Source: Trebouxia sp. TZW2008 (Eukaryota > Chlorophyta > Trebouxiophyceae > Trebouxiales > Trebouxiaceae). From it: a stretch of 44,563 bases of DNA. A model generated the notes under the pieces. That model searched no databases, had not been told where the DNA came from, and was given only the letters and a program-made list of their open reading frames with translations. This document shows positions 38,446 to 44,563 of this stretch, in pieces. Numbering within the stretch: position 1 is the stretch's first letter; every line of letters begins with the position of its first letter. A program made the translations under genes and the position numbers. Location: the NCBI GenBank assembly GCA_002118135.1, contig BDIU01000289.1, positions 1 through 44,563 of the forward strand. Direction: 5' to 3'.

Positions 38446-40232
38446 GTGACAGCGCTGACAGTTTGAGCTTGTGCAATTGGGCGCTCCCAGCCCTCCTCCT
38501 TTGGTTCAACACCCTCATAAGTAGTCCAGGCTGGGAAGTGATCTTGCGCTCAAGCATCTTACTGGCAGCATTAAACAGCCTCCTGCATCAGCAGCCATCA
38601 AGCAATGGAGTTCTGGTGTATCATACATGGACACAAAGGTCAATTTTTGCTGCAAGTCTTGACAGCTGTCTGCATTCTTTTGCTTCATTGCTTGGTCTGA
38701 GTTGCTGCAGCCAAACAAACGGCTTATCTTTTGCGTTGAACTGTGATGTAGCTTACTTTGACTTTGTATTGATATTATCTGTTGAGTGGCAAGAACATTT
38801 TGCAGCAGACTTTGCTCCTTTGGCAGATGTTGAACCAGATGGTGTGAGTGATTTTGTTCTCTCCAGAGCTTTTTGATAGCACAGGCTGGCCTTCCCTCAT
38901 AGGTTCAGGAACCAAATCCGGGCTGGGTTTGTGTGTTATGTGAGCTCTGTGGAGGCAAAGATCACAAGCAGCATCCTGCAGTCAGTATGTTTCACCTGCT
39001 GTTTGAGCTGGGCAGTAGCATAGGTTGGCCTACCCACGTTTGGATAAGGAGCTTGTTCCGGGCCAATTTTGTGTTTGCTTTTCTGGTTTGACAGATGCAG
39101 TGAACAGACTGATATGTTTTATGTAATATATAGATACTATGCTTGCATTGCCAAATTGAACAAGGGCAGCTTCTTCTGCAGTGCATGTATACATACGTAA
39201 TGGCATGTAAGTGTGTACATAAACTCGTTTGCCATTGCACAAGCAGAGCTGTGTATTATACGCAAGCGCAAACATTGTTTTCGACAATTTATGTAGCTGC
39301 TCTGACCAGCAAATGGTTACAGATGTGGATCCTGATGCAAATTGAATCCTGTGTGCATTCATCCGATGAATAAATGATATCCACGTGGGCGTAATTAACG
39401 ACTGCCCTACGTACTGTCAGCACCATGTCCTTTGCCATGCACATACTTGAGGGTTCATGACGCAATGGCAGGGCGCACCGGTGAATGTGCAGGACATGTG
39501 AGGCAATCATGAACAAGTGATCAATCATTGCGGCATGAGTTGCGATGTCATGATGCCATGGTGGTCAATTGAAAATCAAAGCCTAGACTGTCGCACAGTG
39601 TTCACACAGCTGCAGAACGTATCAGTCTGATCGTGTCACGGCTTCCATCAACCTAAAGAAGTAAACACAGGACAATGGCCCGGAACAAGCTCCTTATCCT
39701 AATGTGGGTAGACCACCCTATGCTACTGCCAGAGTTGAACAGAAGGTGAGACAAAGTGACTGCAGGATGTTGCTTGTGACCTTTGCCACCACAGAGCTCA
39801 CACAACACACAAGTCCAGCCTGGGAAAGGTTCCTGAAACTAGGAGGGAAAGCCAGCCTGTACTATCAAGCAGCTCTGAAGAAAACAGCAATCACTTACAC
39901 CACCTAGTTCAATTTCTGCCAAAGGAGAAACATCTGCTGCAAAACCTTGTTGCCACCAGAAAACTAAACCAGAATGGGGACCCAACAAAGTAGCAACATC
40001 AAAGTGCAATGTGGCAAAATCAAAAAGGAAAAGTGCCCATGGTACGACTGCGCATTACAACAGAGTTTTCATTGCTTGATGGCTGCTGATGCAGGAGGCT
40101 GCTTGACGCTGCCAGCTAGATGCTTGAGCACAAGAACACTTCCCAGCCTGGACTACTTATGAGGGTCCTAAACCAAAGGAGGAGGGCTGGGAAGCACCCA
40201 AGTGCACAAGCTGCAACTGTCAACGCTGTCAT
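38446..40232. repeat. Large inverted duplication (transposon-like), ~0.6-kb arms
   Basis: Outer arms 38446-38608 and 40070-40232 (163 bp each) are reverse complements at high identity. Further inward, 38872-38935 pairs with 39805-39870, and 38990-39064 pairs with 39677-39752. Both arms encode the same peptide tail, HCLMAADAGGCLxLPxRCLS then R(S/T)LPSLDYL and a stop: left arm on minus (ending near 38518), right arm on plus (ending 40162). Upstream they share LPKExxLLQNxxAT. The spacer is ~610 bp. It looks like two opposed copies of one unknown mobile element, or one foldback element. No target-site duplication was seen. Confidence 0.8.
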
Positions 40233-42867
40233 AACCTCGCGTACAACAGCAGTGCCAAACAAGGAAGTCCTGATGCACCACACAACAGCACAACCCCACA
40301 TACAACCAGGGATTGCAGTGCTGATCAAACGGCATTTGGATAGTAACTGTTCAACACAACTTTGACAACTCAACAGGAGTCTGCTTGGGAACTGAGAAAC
40401 TGCAATCATGCAGAAGGCTGGCCAATGCGGCATCTGTTTCTGGGATTGCTGAAATATTGCTTTGCTTCTGTATTTCGTAAACATGTTGGTGGTGAGATGA
40501 CTCTGCCATGACCCTCACTAAAGCACCCTGCAGCAGCAGCACGTTTGCAATCAGTGTCAAGTTGCTGTGTCCAGGCATGCAGCTTCACACTTTGCACAAG
40601 ACCCAGAAATTGCATCACACCATAGCCACACATGCAAATTTGGCTGTATTGAGATCAAGGCATTGGCAGCACCGTTCAGCATAACATAAACAGCAACCAT
40701 TTCAGTGCATGCACAATGACCTGCTTGACATGGCAGAATTTGCACAGTCAGTAAACAGTTTTGCAGAACTTTTTGTCAGCCCTATTGAGGGCGACAGCAC
40801 TGTTCCTTGTTTGTCTGCTGCTGCAATCATTTGTCAAATCCATCCATCATTGGTCTGATCAAATGCTGCTCTCAAAATGGCCTGAACAATACCTGTCCTG
40901 CTAGTCCTTCTGTCCACATGGACCTCCTTGACGTACTGCATCATCACTGGCCTTTTGACAGCCCTTGATGCTCTCTATGATGCTGCTCCAATTTCCAGCG
41001 GCATTGACGCCATCCCCTGGAGGACATAGCGAAGGACTTAGCTGAACAGCATGTTCTGCACACCATAAACAGTCTGTAGCAAGCTGCAACGGAGTTTGAA
41101 CCACGTCAGACCGAGAATCAGGGGTAACAGGACACCAGCACCAACTTGTGAAGCCTGCAAGACACGCTGGACAGGATTTACAGCAACAGTGATCAAGCGT
41201 CAAAAGTTGCTTGATACGAATGTTGATAATTGAAGGTGAGATTCTGCATATGACAGGACATATATTTGGTTTCAGAACACAAGCTGTGATGCAGCAACTT
41301 GCATTGCAAAGTGGCAGCTGGCGCTCATGCTGTGAAAGGGGCAACAACAGAGGCTTGTCCACCTCAAGTGAGAGTAGTACAGCATGAAATGTCCCATCTC
41401 ATGAACTTTCATTCACGTGTCTGAGAACAGTCGCATGCAGTACAGACTCAACAGTGAGAGACTGGCTGCAAGGACAAACATCATGATTGCCTGTTGCACA
41501 AGCTGACAGGTGAGGATAGCGTTCTCAGTAACACCATGCTGTGGCTTCTTGCAGGAGTGTATCTTTCAGCAGGCTTCTTTGTCTGCGTGAGATGCTGCTA
41601 CTCACTGGTGTGCACGTCTGTGCGGCCCTCATTGCCGACACGTTCTATGCCTTTCACTGACAATCCTTGCAGTGCTGCACTGCCTGCCAACAATCCATCC
41701 CATTTGACACTCCCTGTTCCGCCGCTGTGACCGCCAGCACAATCCTTTTCATCTGATACACCCTGTATTGCTGCTTGATCGCTGCACATTCAATGCCTTC
41801 ACCTGCAGAACGCAAAGTGGATGTCAGCCATTTTTTGCTGAGAAAGAATTGCAAGCACTGGCAGCTGGCATGAGCATGCATGACACAAAAGCAGACCAAA
41901 ATGCATTGAGTTGTTGTGGGATGCAAGCCAGCAGGCATATAAACTGAAGCAGCAGTTGAACAGATGGATCCAGAGTGCTGCCAGCTGCATATGCAGTCAT
42001 GACTTGGGAGAATGATAAGGACAATCAAATAGCAAGAACAGTACAATACGTGAACAAGCGCTGCATTTGGCCACGGTGTCACATGTGAGTAAAGATGATA
42101 TTTGTCAAAGTCAACCCAGCCCTTACGCCTAGGGAACACTGCATATCGACAATTTCGCAGGAATTGCACAGCACAGCATACCTGTTGCCATGTCTTTTTG
42201 CAGGCTGCTACAGCATATGCTGTTTCACAACAGGCATCTGCTTGTCACAGTAAGACGTTGTGTCACCGGCATCAATCACTTTCCTCGCCAGTGTTCATCC
42301 GCCTCCTGTAGCATCTAAGTGGCCTTGGACCGCCTACAGTTCATGTGTAAATGGTAGTGTGAAGTGTAATGTATTCCTATTACTATTTTTATTAAATGAT
42401 CCAAAGACCTGACACCTGAAGGCACAACAGTCAATTGCAGTTGCACTTCTCACTGCCGAATACAAAAGCTGGAGAAACTGATGTGTCGTGATTGCTGCTG
42501 CTGCCTGTGACAATGCAGCCTGGAAAGCACAGCACATGGCCATACAACTTGCGTGCATCATTCATGTGGCTAAGCTATGCACATGAGTGAGTGTAGGCAA
42601 AACTTTCCAAGCAAAATGCAAACGGAATTTGTGCGTATGGGTTGCTCTGCTAACCTGGCAATCTGAGACATGACAGGTCAGCGCCCCGCGCTGGTAATCA
42701 CCACCATATTAGCCTTCTTTGACATTCTGAAGAAGTCTTCTTGACTTCTCTGACCAGCTCTGGCCTGTGGTGAGCTACTGATGCTGAATTGTCAAAGCTG
42801 ATGATACTGCTGCTGTGCTGAAAGATTGGTACAGGAAATGGTGAAGGGCAACAAGGCAGCTCGTGGG
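40233..42867. other. Gene-poor stretch
   Basis: No gene is supported. Open frames such as 40901-41362 and 41654-42169 on the minus strand and 41494-41730 on the plus strand lack recognisable motifs and credible exon chains. A short motif (QGVSDEKDCAGG / ALQGLSVKGIE) may be internally repeated near 41640-41760 on the minus strand, but this is weak. Confidence 0.4.
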
Positions 42868-43510
42868 GTTCAGCACTGGAGGTGGTTAAGGTGTTGGTGA
42901 GCCAATCGTTGTTAGCACTGGAGACGGTGAAGGTGATGGTGAGCTACTGGGGGTTTTGCACTGGAGATGGTGAAAGTGATGGTGAGTTGCTGAAGATTAG
43001 CACTGGGGATGGTGAAGGTGATGGTGAGCTAGCGAAGAATAACACTGAAGATGTTGAAGGTGATGGTGAGCTAGCGAAGAATAACACTGGAGATGGTGAA
43101 GGTGATGGTGAGCTGCTGACTATTAGCACTGGAGACGGGGAGGGTGATGGTGAGCTACTGGGGGTGTTGCACGGGAGATGGTGAAGGTGACGGTGTGCTA
43201 CTGGGGGTTTGCATCTGGGAATGGTGAAGGTGATGGTGAGCTGCTGAAGACTAGCACTGGTGATGGTGATGGTGAGCTAGTGAAAATGAACACTGGAGAT
43301 GGTGAAGGTGATGGCGAGCTGCTGACTGTTAGCACTGGAGACAGTGGAGGTGGTCGTAAGCTATTGAAGGTTACCACTCGAGATGGTGAAGGTGATGATG
43401 AGCTAATGAAGGTTAGCACTGGGGATGGTGAAGGTGGTGGAGAGCTACTGGAGTATAAGCACTGCAGACGGTGAAGGTGGTGATAAGCTACTGGGGTTTG
43501 CACTGCTGAT
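42868..43510. repeat. 42-bp minisatellite, ~15 units, open on both strands
   Basis: Units of about 42 bp (CTGGAGATGGTGAAGGTGATGGTGAGCTACTGAAG...) run from about 42868 to 43510 with point changes and a few short indels. Because 42 is divisible by 3, long stretches stay open. Plus encodes acidic repeats (TGDGEGDGELLK) and minus encodes Ser-Pro repeats (SSPSPSPSPVL). The minus reading resembles Ser-Pro modules of algal wall glycoproteins, but no start, signal peptide or flanking exon was found on either strand. Confidence 0.85.
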
Positions 43511-44563
43511 GGTGCAGGACCTGATCAGGCGCTGAGAGTGATGCAATCTCGAGAGGTGCTGTCACACCAAAATCAGTTATCTGAGGTGAACTCTAGCAAC
43601 AACTGGGCAGCTGCTTGCCTCTGAAGCTATCACAAATGCTGGAGTCTGTTGCTAGCCCCTGTGCATTGCAGCTGCTGACAGCCCTCAATGCAGTAGACGA
43701 TACAGCTGCCAGGAAATGGCCAAAAGAACCGCGATTGCACCACACATGATGCTGCTGCTGCTGAACACTCCAGCTGCCTCAATGCAGTGGATGTGCCCGT
43801 GGCCAATGACGCCGACATCTGGATCTGCTCAGCTGCCAGGAGTTGGCAAGCCCATCACCTGAAGGCATGCACTCAAATCAGCATACATTCAAAACCTCAG
43901 AACACAGCTGCGGCAAGCTAATGCAGAAGGCGGAAGAAGAGGTAAAGTCAGCAGCCAGGGGTAGGCAAGGACCAGCGCCTGCAGGCAATGTACTCAATCA
44001 AGTGTGGTGTGGCGAAGCCAGAGTACATTTGAGCCAACCTTGAGCATCAGGCACAAGAAGAGGAAGCGAAGAAGACATTTGACATCTAAAATATACAGTA
44101 CTTTGATTGCTCCCATGAGATACACAGGCTGTTCAGCTTGAGTTGAAAATATTGGCTCTGACATTTAGTCCCCCCAGAAAGTTTTGCACCACCACAGTAC
44201 ATGTGCATGTTCAAGCAAGTCTGTGAGGCGCAACAACGCAATGTCGCGGCGGTGCTGATCAGCATAGGAAACTCAACAACGGACGATGCCAGATGCGGAG
44301 TCACCGCCACCGAAATCGATTGTAGCGCAAGCTATGCGTCGGTCAAGCATGCAGTCTTGCTTCACTGAAAACAGGGTTGACAGGACATGCCCACTTTGTC
44401 GCTTGTGTGCTGCGCCAAAACGATAGCCAGCAATACTTGACTTTGGTCAACTTTTGTGGGCTTTTAGGACAGCTGTCAAACGCAGTATCCAGGTTTTGCA
44501 GTAAAGCAGCAGGCAAGCAGCAAGAGCTGTTTGCACAGAAAGCTGCAAAGGCCTGCTGCCTGC
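43511..44563. other. Window end, no supported gene
   Basis: Low-level internal repetition (two diverged ~110-bp units near 43650-43860 containing AGCTGCCAGGA, and again near 43850-44000 containing ACTCAATCA) is the only pattern. No domain, RNA gene or exon chain was recognised up to the window edge. Confidence 0.4.

Overview
This is nuclear DNA of a eukaryote, most likely a chlorophyte green alga. Every recognisable gene is split by many introns with GT-AG ends (a few GC-AG), the plastid-type AAA protein has a transit-peptide-like start, the GDSL lipase is of the plant/algal type, and the coding base composition is moderate. The species cannot be named from the sequence. No tRNA, rRNA, CRISPR or bacterial operon was seen.

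Layout: (1) 1515-4131 (+), a secreted GDSL/SGNH esterase in 5 exons. (2) 4552-4717, a 67-bp inverted repeat carrying a retroelement zinc-knuckle remnant. (3) 5463-9653 (-), a NASP-type (SHNi-TPR) histone chaperone in 10 exons, divergent from (4) 10114-16361 (+), an FtsH-like AAA+ ATPase in 10 exons that ends without an M41 protease domain. (5) 17535-20024 (-), a membrane-anchored glycosyltransferase with a DxD motif in 4 exons. (6) 21782-22237 (-), a charged orphan ORF. (7) 22578-31564 (+), a long coiled-coil gene built from duplicated exons, followed by (8) 32034-33757 (+), a protein-kinase domain that may be its C-terminal half. (9) 34110-34697 (+), a Copia-type gag remnant. (10) 35823-36342 (-), a small two-exon basic protein. 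(11) 38446-40232, a large inverted duplication. (12) 42868-43510, a 42-bp minisatellite open on both strands. The rest is gene-poor. Exon chains for genes 1, 3, 4, 5 and 10 were built by hand and keep reading phase at every junction; no transcript evidence was available.

The most unusual structure is a repeated intron architecture. Several introns contain tandem, diverging copies of their own exon/intron boundaries: copies of the upstream exon's tail plus its donor lie at the start of the intron, and copies of the acceptor plus the downstream exon's head lie at its end. It is clearest in two FtsH introns (13190-13962 and 15230-16116) and two coiled-coil introns (26260-27026 and 27257-28197), with single copies in the lipase gene and in two more FtsH introns. 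The outermost copies are always the intact, phase-compatible ones. This looks like intron growth by repeated local tandem duplication across splice junctions, and it leaves arrays of competing splice sites.

The genes do not form a pathway. Together they cover secretion and cell wall (lipase, glycosyltransferase), chromatin (NASP), plastid membrane proteostasis (FtsH-like) and a possible cytoskeletal or signalling protein (coiled coil plus kinase), with transposon remains between them.
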